This document shows, in pieces, positions 29,749 through 38,883 of a stretch of 64,000 nt of DNA; positions within the stretch are counted from its first letter, which is position 1, and every line of letters begins with the position of its first letter. Origin of the DNA: Paludibacteraceae bacterium (lineage in GTDB: Bacteria; Bacteroidota; Bacteroidia; Bacteroidales; Paludibacteraceae). The position numbers were made by a program, and so were the translations under genes. Where the stretch lies: NCBI GenBank assembly GCA_016937795.1, contig JAFGVV010000029.1, positions 1 through 64,000 of the forward strand, in the 5' to 3' direction. The notes beneath the pieces were generated by a model. That model was not told the origin of the DNA. It was given only the letters and a program-made list of their open reading frames with translations, and searched no databases.

Positions 29749-29756
29749 TATTTTTG
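29749..29756 (+). promoter_or_regulatory. possible -7 box upstream of TonB receptor
   Basis: TATTTTTG (29749-29756) matches TAnnTTTG; the nearest TTTTG upstream is about 27 nt away, longer than usual. Confidence 0.35.
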
Positions 29757-29995
29757 CTAAGATGCCGAAAATCAGAGTAGTTGTAGTAGAATGAAACAAT
29801 ATTTTACTTGCTTAAAATGATGCACACCCGAATACCTGGTTTGTGATGTCTGACTTACTGTGTCGGAAAAATGAAATTTTTTACGCAGTTTTGCATAGTG
29901 TTACCATTGAGAAAGGTTTTATGCTAGCATTTGTTTTTCAGGAACTTATATTAATCAACGAAGAACATATTATTTTATACAATAAAGATAAGAGA

Positions 29996-32473
29996 ATGAT
30001 TTTAAAAATATCAAAAAGACAAAATTCCAAAAGTTGTACAAAGTGCAACAGCCGGAATTTGTTTTTGAAGTTACTGTTGATATTTCTGTGCATGGGTTCT
30101 GTAACAAAGACCTTCTCGCAGTTGCTTACGGTTGTGGATGTGCAAACCGGTGAAGCGCTCGAAATGGCCACCATCATGAGCACACAGCCCGCCCTTTCTG
30201 CAGTAACCAATGCACGCGGACAGGCTGATATTTCGGAATTCCGGAATTTGACCCGTATCGAAATACGAATGCTGGGTTATAAAACGGAGCGACTTGCTTT
30301 TTCTGAAATTGAGAAAAATAGTTTCAGGATTGCCATGCAGCTATCCGCCATAAATTTCGACGAAGTAGTGGTTTCAGCTACGCGATGGAGTCAGGTGTCA
30401 AAAAATATTCCTGCTAAGATTTCTGTATTTTCACCCAGGGAAATGGCTTTGCAAAACCCGCAAACAGCAGCTGATCTGCTAGGTGCCACAGGCGAGGTAT
30501 TTATTCAGAAAAGTCAGCAGGGTGGGGGAAGTCCCATGATACGTGGCTTTGCAACCAACCGCCTTTTATACACTTTGGATGGCGTGCGTATGAACTCTGC
30601 TATTTTCAGAGCCGGAAATATCCAAAATGTGATTTCCATTGATCCTTTCAGTATTGAAAGTACAGAAGTGTTTTTCGGACCGGGATCGGTTATTTATGGC
30701 AGCGATGCAATTGGCGGTGTGATGAGTTTTCAGACTTTGACACCGCAGTTGTCACTCACCGATAAACCGCTGATTACAGCCAAAGCGGTGATGCGCTATT
30801 CTTCGGCAAGCAATGAAACCACGGGCCATTTCGAACTGAAAACAGGATGGAAAAAGTGGGCTTCGGTTACCGGTATTACATTTTCAAAATATGGCGATCT
30901 GAAAATGGGTAAATACGGTCCCGACGAATATCTGAAAAAATTCTATGTGTTACGCATGGACAATACCGATCATTCGGTTGAAAATCCTGATCCAATGTTG
31001 CAGACACCTGGTGCATATTCGCAAATAAATCTGATGGAAAAAGTGCGCTTTAGTCCCAACAATCACTGGGATTTTCAGTACGGGTTTCATTACTCTGAAA
31101 CTTCTGAATATTCGCGTTACGACAGGTTGATGGAAACCCAGAGCAGTGGTTTACCTGCTTATGCAGTGTGGAACTATGGGCCACAGGTGTGGATGATGAA
31201 CAATCTTTCGGCCACTCACAAAGTGCAAAACCCGTTTTACGACCGAATGACATTACGTTTGGCACAGCAGTATTTTCAGGAAAGCCGTATCGATCGTAAG
31301 TTCAATCATTACCGCTTGCGTACTCAGCGCGAGGAGGTACATGCTTATTCAGGCAATCTCGATTTCGAGAAAGTGCTGCAAAAGCATAAGTTTAGTTATG
31401 GTTTGGAGTATGTGATGAACGATGTGTATTCCCGGGGTTTGGCTACTGATATCCGCGACGGATCTGCTATTGCAGTCCCCGACCGTTATCCGGCTTCGAA
31501 ATGGAGTAGCGGAGCCGGTTATCTGAATTATCAGTACAGTGTTTCCGATAGGTTTTTACTTCAGGGTGGTGTGCGTTACAATTTCTATAAGGTTGTTTCG
31601 GACTTTACACGTCATCTGAGTTTCTATCCTTTTGGTTTCAATACTTCCGGCATTCAGAACGATGCTTTAACCGGAAGTGTTGGTTTGGTGTACCGTCCGG
31701 ATGAAAGCTGGAAAATCACAGCTTCGGCTGGCACTGGTTTCAGAGCTCCGAATGTGGACGATGTTGGTAAGATTTTCGACTTTGTGTCGGGTGAGGTCAT
31801 TGTGCCTAACACAGCATTAAAGTCGGAATATGCATGTAATGCTGAACTTGGCGTGTCGAAAATTGTAGCGGATGTTTTGAAACTGGACTTTACAGGTTTT
31901 TTTACCTTTCTCGACAATGCAATGGTTCGCCGTGAATTTCAGGTTAACGGAGCCGATAGCATTATGTACAATGGCGAAATGAGCAGAGTGTATGCTATTC
32001 AGAATGCAGCCTATGGAACAGTTTATGGTTTCAGTGCAGGTTTCGAACTTAAGCTACCCGAAGGCTTCAGTCTGAGTTCGCGTTACAACTATCAGACGGG
32101 TGCCGAGGAAATGGATAACGGAACAGTATCGTCGTCGCGTCATGCAGCTCCGGCTTTCGGTTTGACACGCTTTTCGTATCAGCGCGAAAAATTGCAATTA
32201 CAGCTTTATGCTAACTATTCTGCCGAAGTTAACTATGCTGATCTCAACGAAGAAGAAAGGCAAAAAACTGTGATTTATGCAAGGGATACGAATGGAAATC
32301 CGTATTCACCGGCGTGGTACACACTGAATTTTAAAGTGAAGTATCAGTTTGATCCCACCCTGGCTGTTTCGGCAGGTGTCGAGAATATTACCGATCAGCG
32401 CTACCGATCGTATAGCTCCGCTTTGGTGGCTGCAGGACGTAATTTTATCGTGTCACTCAGGGCAGGATTGTGA
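29996..32473 (+). CDS. TonB-dependent outer-membrane receptor
   Basis: The frame is open from 29843, but the ATG at 29996 precedes a basic segment and a hydrophobic signal sequence (LFLKLLLIFLCMGS, ending before FSQ), so it is preferred (825 residues). An N-terminal carboxypeptidase-D-like segment (about 40-110; TGEALEMATIMS) precedes a plug domain (about 125-245) with VVVSATRW, ADLLGATGEVFIQKSQQGGGSPMIRGFATNRLLYTLDGVRMN and GSVIYGSDAIGGVM. The rest is a 22-strand barrel ending in NFIVSLRAGL. The motif FRAPNVDD and the closing VENITDQRYRSY segment resemble receptors of the haem/haemoglobin or vitamin B12 type rather than SusC. The ligand is not known from sequence. A strong terminator follows. 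Confidence 0.88.
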   Translation: MILKISKRQNSKSCTKCNSRNLFLKLLLIFLCMGSVTKTFSQLLTVVDVQTGEALEMATIMSTQPALSAVTNARGQADISEFRNLTRIEIRMLGYKTERLAFSEIEKNSFRIAMQLSAINFDEVVVSATRWSQVSKNIPAKISVFSPREMALQNPQTAADLLGATGEVFIQKSQQGGGSPMIRGFATNRLLYTLDGVRMNSAIFRAGNIQNVISIDPFSIESTEVFFGPGSVIYGSDAIGGVMSFQTLTPQLSLTDKPLITAKAVMRYSSASNETTGHFELKTGWKKWASVTGITFSKYGDLKMGKYGPDEYLKKFYVLRMDNTDHSVENPDPMLQTPGAYSQINLMEKVRFSPNNHWDFQYGFHYSETSEYSRYDRLMETQSSGLPAYAVWNYGPQVWMMNNLSATHKVQNPFYDRMTLRLAQQYFQESRIDRKFNHYRLRTQREEVHAYSGNLDFEKVLQKHKFSYGLEYVMNDVYSRGLATDIRDGSAIAVPDRYPASKWSSGAGYLNYQYSVSDRFLLQGGVRYNFYKVVSDFTRHLSFYPFGFNTSGIQNDALTGSVGLVYRPDESWKITASAGTGFRAPNVDDVGKIFDFVSGEVIVPNTALKSEYACNAELGVSKIVADVLKLDFTGFFTFLDNAMVRREFQVNGADSIMYNGEMSRVYAIQNAAYGTVYGFSAGFELKLPEGFSLSSRYNYQTGAEEMDNGTVSSSRHAAPAFGLTRFSYQREKLQLQLYANYSAEVNYADLNEEERQKTVIYARDTNGNPYSPAWYTLNFKVKYQFDPTLAVSAGVENITDQRYRSYSSALVAAGRNFIVSLRAGL

Positions 32474-32479
32474 TTTTTT

Positions 32480-32505
32480 AGCCGGACTTTTGTCCGGCTT
32501 TTTTT
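32480..32505 (+). terminator. terminator after TonB receptor
   Basis: AGCCGGAC (32480-32487) pairs with GTCCGGCT (32492-32499), loop TTTT, followed by seven T. Confidence 0.93.
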
Positions 32506-32621
32506 ATTTGTAGCGATGTTCGTTTTTTATTTTTCTGTATTTTTATTTTCCTGGAGTTGTAAGTCAAATGATTATTTAGTCGTTTTTCAATGCGAAAAGA
32601 TTATTATTAAAAAAAAAAAGC

Positions 32622-32629
32622 TACTTTTG
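32622..32629 (+). promoter_or_regulatory. promoter -7 box for the first ROK gene
   Basis: TACTTTTG matches TAnnTTTG and follows a long A tract. The first ROK start codon lies about 365 nt downstream, an unusually long leader. Confidence 0.5.
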
Positions 32630-32795
32630 CATCACAATATAAAAATTATTTATTTTTATAAACTTATTTCAGGTCTGTTTCTTTTATTTGCAGGTATTGT
32701 TTTCTTCTGCAATTCTTTGCTTTTTTGCTTTGTATTCTGTGATGGTTTTTTGTGTCAGAAACATATCGAGTGGCAATACTAATAATTGAATATAT

Positions 32796-32841
32796 ATGTT
32801 GCAACATCTTTAAAATAAGCCTGTTTTGTGTGAAGATGTTG
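32796..32841 (+). promoter_or_regulatory. candidate operator: palindrome ATGTTGCAACAT plus a third half-site
   Basis: A perfect 12-bp palindrome, ATGTTGCAACAT (32796-32807), overlaps CAACATCTT (32802-32810), which is repeated in inverted form as AAGATGTTG (32833-32841). Three ATGTTG half-sites in the leader of a ROK repressor gene suggest an autoregulatory operator; this is inference. Confidence 0.4.
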
Positions 32842-32994
32842 ATGTTAAGTTGTCCTGATAATAAGTCTTTGAATCCTGAAACTAGCATGAATGCTGGCAA
32901 TTGACTTATGGAACAGTTTCTTACTGTTTAGGTAAGCTGATATTAAAATCTGTCATGCAAGTTATATGTGACTTTTAAAAACAATTATTTACAC

Positions 32995-34203
32995 ATGAAA
33001 CAATCATTTGTTGATGAAATCCGATCGGGTTCTAAAGGAGCTTCACTGAAGATCGAAATTATTCGTTACTACATTCTCAATGGCAATAACACCATTGCCG
33101 AACTAAGCAAAGAACTTAATTTAAGTGTACCTACAGTAACTAAACTTGTAGCAGAATTGATGGAAGACGGTTTTGTAGCAGACTTTGGTAAACAGGAAAC
33201 TGCCGGAGGTCGTCGCCCCAATATGTATGGTGTCAAGCCCGAATCGGGTTATTTTATGGGAGTTGATATTCGGGACTTCGGTGTAAACATTGCGCTTATT
33301 AATTTTAATGGCGTAATTGTGGCTTCGAATAAAGAGATTCCTTACAAGCAACAAAATAGTCCCGAAAGTTTGGATGTGTTGTGCGATATTATTAATAATT
33401 TTATGCATAAACTCAGTATTCCGAAAGAAAAAATTCTGAATGTGGGTATTAATGCAACCGGTTTGGTTACTACAGATAGTGGACATAAGTATAGTCGCTA
33501 TTTCTTCAATGAACAGCCTCTTAGCGAAATTTTCAAACAAAAACTCGGACTATACGTAACCATCGATAACGATTCGCGGGCTATGGCTTATGGTGAATAT
33601 ATGTGTGGCGCAGGCAACAACGAACGAAATGTAATTTTTGTCGATGTAAGTTGGGGGCTGGGAATGGGCATTATCAATAATGGTAAGCTTTATTACGGAA
33701 AATCGGGATATGCGGGTGAGTTTGGTCATATGAGTGTGTTCGATAATGAGGTGATGTGTCATTGTGGTAAAAAAGGCTGTCTGGAAACTCAGGCATCAGG
33801 ATCGTACATTTATCGTCGCTTGATTGACGAAATTGCCAAAGGAAATTCTTCAGTTCTTCAGAAAAAAATTGCAAAAGGCGAAACGCTTCTTCTCGATGAT
33901 ATTATAAAAGCGACTCTCAAAGGTGATATGCTGGCCATCGAGCTTGTCGAAGAGGTTGGAAATACATTAGGGAAACATATTGCCGGCCTGATCAATCTAC
34001 TCAATCCCGAACTGGTGATTATTGGTGGTACGGTGGCTCAAACAGGCGATTATTTACTTTTTCCGATTAAAAGTGCAATCCGAAAATATTCACTCAATCT
34101 GGTGGGCAATGATACTGCCGTAAAACTAAGTAAACTAGGCGATACTGCTGGCGTGGTTGGTGCTTGTATGCTTGCACGTAGCAAGATGCTCAGCCTTATC
34201 TGA
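32995..34203 (+). CDS. ROK-family transcriptional regulator 1 (NagC/Mlc-like)
   Basis: ATG 32995 starts the conserved MKQSFVDEIRSGSKG; the frame is open from 32968 but upstream residues are not conserved in the two paralogues. A winged-helix DNA-binding domain (about 15-75; IAELSKELNLSVPTVTKLV as recognition helix) is followed by a ROK sugar-kinase-like domain with GVDIRDFGVNIALINF, TIDNDSRAMAYGEY, GYAGEFGHMSVFDNE and the zinc-binding CHCGKKGCLE. Regulators of this type repress sugar-use genes until an amino sugar or its phosphate binds. First of three tandem paralogues, between the glycosidase block and the epimerase gene, so control of those genes is likely. No terminator separates it from the next copy. 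Confidence 0.88.
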   Translation: MKQSFVDEIRSGSKGASLKIEIIRYYILNGNNTIAELSKELNLSVPTVTKLVAELMEDGFVADFGKQETAGGRRPNMYGVKPESGYFMGVDIRDFGVNIALINFNGVIVASNKEIPYKQQNSPESLDVLCDIINNFMHKLSIPKEKILNVGINATGLVTTDSGHKYSRYFFNEQPLSEIFKQKLGLYVTIDNDSRAMAYGEYMCGAGNNERNVIFVDVSWGLGMGIINNGKLYYGKSGYAGEFGHMSVFDNEVMCHCGKKGCLETQASGSYIYRRLIDEIAKGNSSVLQKKIAKGETLLLDDIIKATLKGDMLAIELVEEVGNTLGKHIAGLINLLNPELVIIGGTVAQTGDYLLFPIKSAIRKYSLNLVGNDTAVKLSKLGDTAGVVGACMLARSKMLSLI

Positions 34204-34321
34204 TTTAATAAAAAATTGTATCAAATAAAATATTCGTTGATTGAAATTTATGTAAAATAATCGCTTATAGTCTTTTCGTAATACTATTACAAAAACTCCG
34301 GAGCGATAAAATGCTGAAAAT

Positions 34322-35530
34322 ATGAAACAAACGTTAGCAGAGGAAATTCAGTCGGGGACCAAAAGTGCTTCGCTGAAAATCAATATTATTCGGTATTATA
34401 TTCTTAATGGAGCCAATACCTTGGCCGAATTAGGACGAGAAATGGATTTGAGTGTGCCTACTGTGACCAAACTTGTAAGTGAACTTATGGAGGATGGTTA
34501 TGTAGTTGACTTTGGAAAACAGGAAACTGCCGGCGGTCGTCGTCCAAGTAAGTATGGTATTAATCCTGATTCAGGCTATTTTATGGGTGTGGATATGCTC
34601 GATTATAGTGTAAATCTGGCGCTCATCAATTTTAATGGCAATATCGTTTATTCGCAAATGGATGTGCCTTTTCGCCAGACGAATAGTCCTGGATCCATCG
34701 ACTCACTTTGCGACATTATCAGCGAATTTATTTATAAACTGCCGGTGTCTAAAGACAAAATTCTAAATGTAGGTATAAATATTTCAGGACGAGTGAATGC
34801 TGAAACAGGACATAGTTATACACGATACTACTTCAGCGAAACACCCATTACCGAAATTCTTCGAGAGCGCTTGGGTTTGATGATTACCATCGATAACGAT
34901 TCACGTGCTATGGCTTATGGCGAATATATAAGCGGCGTGGTAAAAAGCGAGAAAAATGTTCTATTTGTGAATGTAGGTTGGGGGCTTGGTGTTGGCATTA
35001 TAACCGATGGAGAGTTGAATTATGGTAAGTCGGGTTTCTCAGGCGAGTTTGGTCATAACAGCGTTTTCGATAATGAAGTAATGTGTCATTGCGGCAAAAA
35101 AGGTTGTCTCGAAACTCAGGCGTCAGGATCCTATATTCATCGTCGTCTGCTCGAAAAAATCACTCAAGGCCACTCCACTATTTTACAGAAAAAAGTACAA
35201 AGCGGACAGGAGATATTTCTTTCAGATATTATTTATGCAACACTTGCCGGTGACATGCTTTCCATCGAACTTGTTGAGGAAGTTGGTTTTACACTCGGTA
35301 AACACATTGCAGGCTTAATCAATTTGCTAAACCCCGAATTGGTTATCATTGGAGGGTTATTGTCGAAAACGGGTGAGTACCTGATGTTGCCAATTCAAAG
35401 TGCTATACGTAAATATTCGCTTAGCCTTATTGGGGGCGATACAGTACTGAAACAAACACAACTCGGCGAAAGTGCTGGAGTGGTAGGGGCATGTATGCTT
35501 GCACGTAGTAAAATGCTTCATCTTATTTAA
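34322..35530 (+). CDS. ROK-family transcriptional regulator 2
   Basis: This 402-residue paralogue of the preceding gene begins MKQTLAEEIQSGTKSA and has the same winged helix (LAELGREMDLSVPTVTKLV), ROK core (TIDNDSRAMAYGEY; GFSGEFGHNSVFDNE) and zinc motif CHCGKKGCLE. It differs from copy 1 mostly in surface and ligand-lobe positions, while the recognition helix is nearly identical, so the two may bind the same or overlapping operators. The 118-nt gap has no clear promoter or terminator, which suggests readthrough from copy 1. It contains the 8-bp palindrome CTCCGGAG near 34297. Confidence 0.88.
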   Translation: MKQTLAEEIQSGTKSASLKINIIRYYILNGANTLAELGREMDLSVPTVTKLVSELMEDGYVVDFGKQETAGGRRPSKYGINPDSGYFMGVDMLDYSVNLALINFNGNIVYSQMDVPFRQTNSPGSIDSLCDIISEFIYKLPVSKDKILNVGINISGRVNAETGHSYTRYYFSETPITEILRERLGLMITIDNDSRAMAYGEYISGVVKSEKNVLFVNVGWGLGVGIITDGELNYGKSGFSGEFGHNSVFDNEVMCHCGKKGCLETQASGSYIHRRLLEKITQGHSTILQKKVQSGQEIFLSDIIYATLAGDMLSIELVEEVGFTLGKHIAGLINLLNPELVIIGGLLSKTGEYLMLPIQSAIRKYSLSLIGGDTVLKQTQLGESAGVVGACMLARSKMLHLI

Positions 35531-35833
35531 AACTATTTTCTCATATATTGCATTAATAGCAGTGTTTTTATTAAAGAAGTTTTGATTTCAATGTCGAAGC
35601 TTCTTTTTGTATGTTGTATATTGAAAAGGAGCTAATTATTATTGTTTTTTGAGTATCAATTCATATTAAATATTATCTTTGCACATGACGAATGTTTCAT
35701 AATTTCTAAAAATATATTTGCTTGTTTAATAATTGTCGTTATTAAGAGATCAATGCTTCCCTGTAGAGATAATGAGATGAGTTTCACTTATGTATAAAAA
35801 GGTATTAATCGATTTTTAAATGTATATAACTTC
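35531..35833 (+). other. 303-base intergenic region between ROK genes 2 and 3
   Basis: A weak hairpin (AAAGAAG, CTTCTTT, near 35573-35608) may end transcription of copies 1-2, and a promoter for copy 3 lies at 35648-35681. The leader is about 150 nt. No gene is seen. Confidence 0.5.
35648..35681 (+). promoter_or_regulatory. promoter for the third ROK gene
   Basis: TATCTTTG (35674-35681) matches TAnnTTTG and a TTTG at 35648-35651 lies 22 nt upstream. Confidence 0.6.
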
Positions 35834-37042
35834 ATGAAAACTACATTTGTAGAAGAAATTGAGCTGGGTTCGCGAAATGCGCTGATCAAACTCAATATTC
35901 TTCGTTATTTTATCAATAATGGCGAAAATACACTTCCCGAACTTGGCCGTGAAATGGAAGTGAGTGTGCCTACGGTTACAAAACTTGTGGGTGAACTTAT
36001 CGAAGATGGTTTTGTAATTGATTTCGGAAAAGTTGAAACTAACGGAGGACGTCGTCCCAATATTTATGGCCTAAATCCCGATTCAGGATGTTTCCTCGGT
36101 GTTGATATCAAACGTTTCAAAGTAAATTTGGCCTTGATAAACTTCAAAGGCGAACTAGTAAACGAGATTGTTAGCCAAGCCTTTTTGTACGAAAATACTG
36201 AGGAAAGTTTCAATGCATTGTGCGATATTATAAACGAATATGTTGACGGTCTTAGTTTACCAAAGAAGAAAATTCTCAGTGTCGGCATAAATATGTCGGG
36301 TCGTGTAAATACTCAGACCGGACACAGTTACAGTATGTATTATTTCAACGAAAGACCACTGTCTGAAATTTTTCAGGAACGATTGGGAATGCATGTGACT
36401 ATAGATAATGATTCACGATCAATGACATATGGTGAGTTTATGAATGGTGTGGTAAAAGATGAAAAAAACATTTTCTTCATTAACGTAAGCTGGGGTTTGG
36501 GCATGGGCATTATTGTGGATGGAAAATTGTATTATGGAAAATCAGGCTTCTCGGGAGAATTTGGTCATATCCCGGTGTTCGACAACGAAATAATTTGTCA
36601 TTGTGGTAAGAAAGGTTGTCTTGAAACTGAAGCTTCAGGCTCTTTTATTTATCGTCGTTTTCTCGAAAAAATTGCAGAAGGGAATAGTTCTATCCTGAAT
36701 CCAAAATTGCAAAAGGGACAACAGTTAGTGCTCGAAGATATAATTGATGCGGCTATTAATGATGATATTTTGGCCATTGAACTTATCGAAGAGGTTGGAA
36801 ATAATCTTGGAAAACAGATTGCTGTATTGATAAATCTGTTTAATCCCGAACTCATTGTTGTGGGTGGTTCGCTTGCTTCTACAGGCGATTATCTGCTCTT
36901 GCCTGTACGTAGTGCAGTGAAACGTTATTCACTCAATCTGGTAAGTCGGGATACACAAATAAAGCTTAGCAAGCTTGGTGATAATGCCGGAGTTATCGGT
37001 GCATGTTTGATGTCGCGTAGTAAACTACTAGGTATAATCTGA
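35834..37042 (+). CDS. ROK-family transcriptional regulator 3
   Basis: This 402-residue protein begins MKTTFVEEIELGSRNA and has the same architecture as its two upstream paralogues: a winged helix (LPELGREMEVSVPTVTKLVGEL), a ROK domain (TIDNDSRSMTYGEF; GFSGEFGHIPVFDNE) and the zinc-binding CHCGKKGCLE. It is the most diverged of the three in the segment after GVDIKRFK and has its own promoter. It ends at a terminator, so it is a separate transcription unit. It may respond to a different ligand while keeping similar DNA specificity; that is inference. Confidence 0.88.
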   Translation: MKTTFVEEIELGSRNALIKLNILRYFINNGENTLPELGREMEVSVPTVTKLVGELIEDGFVIDFGKVETNGGRRPNIYGLNPDSGCFLGVDIKRFKVNLALINFKGELVNEIVSQAFLYENTEESFNALCDIINEYVDGLSLPKKKILSVGINMSGRVNTQTGHSYSMYYFNERPLSEIFQERLGMHVTIDNDSRSMTYGEFMNGVVKDEKNIFFINVSWGLGMGIIVDGKLYYGKSGFSGEFGHIPVFDNEIICHCGKKGCLETEASGSFIYRRFLEKIAEGNSSILNPKLQKGQQLVLEDIIDAAINDDILAIELIEEVGNNLGKQIAVLINLFNPELIVVGGSLASTGDYLLLPVRSAVKRYSLNLVSRDTQIKLSKLGDNAGVIGACLMSRSKLLGII

Positions 37043-37092
37043 GATAAGAAGTCAGGGTTCTTAATTAACTTATTTTCATTGTTTTATATAAA

Positions 37093-37125
37093 CCCGAATC
37101 GTAGTTGTTACGTTTCGGGCTTTTT
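37093..37125 (+). terminator. terminator after third ROK gene
   Basis: CCCGAA...TTCGGG (37093-37119) with inner CGTA/TACG pairing, followed by TTTTT. Confidence 0.75.
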
Positions 37126-37429
37126 GTTATACACGAATTTGAACGTTCATGATTTTAAACCTGTATATAATTTGCTGGTTTATGAAATATAAATTTCAAA
37201 AGCAGCTGTATATATAAAAAATAATTTATATATTTGCACTCATAATAAATATATTAATAAATAAAGCGGTTTTGTATTTTTGTTTTGAGGAAATGCATTT
37301 CTATTTCTTGTAAATGAAGTGTTTGAGAGTTGATTTATTGCTTTATAGATTAAATATTATAATATATAGTATAAGGTTGAAATGTGTTTTTTCAAAAGTC
37401 AACATCTGCTGATTGAAATCGATGATAGT
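37126..37429 (+). other. intergenic region before the epimerase gene, 304 bases
   Basis: The region is AT-rich with a TATATTTG promoter box at 37229-37236. No gene is visible. The leader to the epimerase start is about 190 nt. Confidence 0.5.
37229..37236 (+). promoter_or_regulatory. promoter -7 box for the epimerase gene
   Basis: TATATTTG matches TAnnTTTG; a -33 element is not clear. Confidence 0.45.
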
Positions 37430-38650
37430 ATGGAGGAGTTAGAATACGATTATTTTAAGCAATGCGAATCTCAGTATCAGTCTGATCTATGCAATAATAT
37501 TTTGCCTTTTTGGCTTATTCACGGACTTGATAGGGTTAACGGTGGTTTTTATACTTGTCTTAACAGAGATGGTAGTTTGATGGACACCACGAAATCAGTT
37601 TGGTTTCAGGGGCGTGCTGCCTATGTTTTTTCACTGGCTTATAACAATATCAATCAGAATCCTGATTGGATAAATGCCGCTAAATCGACCATCGATTTTA
37701 TGGTTGATCATTGTTTCGATACCGATGGTCGTATGTTCTTCGAAATCAGCGCCGAAGGAGTAGGTATACGTAAACGACGTTACCTGTTCTCTGAATGTTT
37801 TGCGATTATAGCAATGGCCGAATATTCGAAAGCTACAAACGATAAGCATTATGCCAACAAAGCGCTTGAACTCTTCGGTTTGGTGCTGAGGTATAAGGAT
37901 ACACCGGGCTTATTGCAGCCGAAGTTCAATCCGTCGGTCGATATGAAAGGATTGTCGTTGCCTATGATTTTGCTTAATACTGCAATTCGTCTGCGCGATG
38001 TTGTTGAAAGTGAGGTGGTTGAAAAGCAAATTGATGATTCAATTAACGAAATTAAGTCTCATTTTTTGCAATCTGAGTTTAAGGCTTTGCTCGAAAATGT
38101 AAGCTCTAAGGGTGATTTTATTGATTCGAACATTGGACGTGTTGTAAATCCCGGGCACAGCATAGAAGCGGCATGGTTTATTATGGAAGAAGCCGAGCAT
38201 CGTGGAAACGACCCCGAATTGATATCACTGGCAACTACAATTCTCGATTGGTCGTGGGAGCTAGGTTGGGATAAGGAATTTGGTGGTTTGTATAATTTTC
38301 GCGATTGCAAAGGACTACCTCCTCAGGATTACTCGCAGGATATGAAATTCTGGTGGCCACAAACCGAAGCAATCATTGCAACACTTTATGCTTACAAGCT
38401 AACAGGTGACCCTAAATATAAAGAAATGCACAAAGCCGCACATGAGTATACATACAGGGTTTTTCCTGATGCCAAATACGGCGAATGGTATGGATATTTG
38501 CATCGAGACGGAACAGTGGCTCAACCTGCAAAAGGCAATCTGTTTAAAGGGCCGTTTCACATCCCACGTATGATGATGCTGGCAGCTAATTTATGTAACA
38601 AAATATATACATATGAACCCAAACTGCAGGTGCAGATCAGTGAAGTCTGA
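37430..38650 (+). CDS. N-acylglucosamine 2-epimerase (AGE/RnBP family)
   Basis: ATG 37430 starts the conserved N-terminus (MEELEYDYFKQCESQYQSD); the frame is open from 37382 but the extra 16 residues are not family-like. The 406-residue protein fits the (alpha/alpha)6 barrel of AGE, with NGGFYTCLNRDGS, TTKSVWFQGRAAYVFSLAYN, NPGHSIEAAWFIMEEAEHRG containing the catalytic-region histidine, KFWWPQTEAI and WYGYLHRDG. The enzyme interconverts GlcNAc and ManNAc in the cytoplasm, linking sialic-acid-derived ManNAc to the GlcNAc route. Cellobiose 2-epimerases share the fold, but the glycosidase context favours amino sugars. It has no signal peptide. Confidence 0.85.
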   Translation: MEELEYDYFKQCESQYQSDLCNNILPFWLIHGLDRVNGGFYTCLNRDGSLMDTTKSVWFQGRAAYVFSLAYNNINQNPDWINAAKSTIDFMVDHCFDTDGRMFFEISAEGVGIRKRRYLFSECFAIIAMAEYSKATNDKHYANKALELFGLVLRYKDTPGLLQPKFNPSVDMKGLSLPMILLNTAIRLRDVVESEVVEKQIDDSINEIKSHFLQSEFKALLENVSSKGDFIDSNIGRVVNPGHSIEAAWFIMEEAEHRGNDPELISLATTILDWSWELGWDKEFGGLYNFRDCKGLPPQDYSQDMKFWWPQTEAIIATLYAYKLTGDPKYKEMHKAAHEYTYRVFPDAKYGEWYGYLHRDGTVAQPAKGNLFKGPFHIPRMMMLAANLCNKIYTYEPKLQVQISEV

Positions 38651-38821
38651 AAGATGACTCTTGATTTGTACGGCAGTGAATAGTAATTTTTCTATTTTAT
38701 TTGATCAGTTTTTTATAATTCGTTTAACCTGTTCGGTTGTTTGTAATAAAATGACAGAGAACCCGAACTCTGAAGATTTATCTGCATTTGAAACTCTTTT
38801 TTTTGAATACAGAAAAAAGAC

Positions 38822-38853
38822 ACAGAGGCTGCCCTGTGAAGGCCAGCCTCTGT
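38822..38853 (-). terminator. terminator of the CotH gene, possibly bidirectional
   Basis: ACAGAGGCTG (38822-38831) pairs perfectly with CAGCCTCTGT (38844-38853). On the minus strand it is followed by GTCTTTTTTC, giving a T tract for the CotH gene; on the plus strand a short TTTTG follows, so it may also stop the epimerase transcript. Confidence 0.8.
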
Positions 38854-38883
38854 TTTGTTGTGATATTTGCTTAATTTTGTTCT

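Larger units (their letters stand above)
32506..32994 (+). other. 489-base upstream region of the first ROK gene
   Basis: It holds a promoter box at 32622-32629 immediately after an A tract, then a leader of about 365 nt without a credible gene. The leader contains three ATGTTG/CAACAT half-sites (32796-32841), described separately. An 88-codon frame at 32516-32782 is AT-driven and not credible. Confidence 0.55.

Noticed and set aside
29996..32473. SusC identity for the TonB receptor near the glycosidases
   Set aside because: It is shorter than SusC, lacks the usual long N-terminal extension and has no SusD gene next to it.
32516..32782. 88-codon frame rich in F, L and K upstream of the first ROK gene
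   Set aside because: It covers the promoter box and the A tract; the composition reflects AT-rich intergenic DNA.
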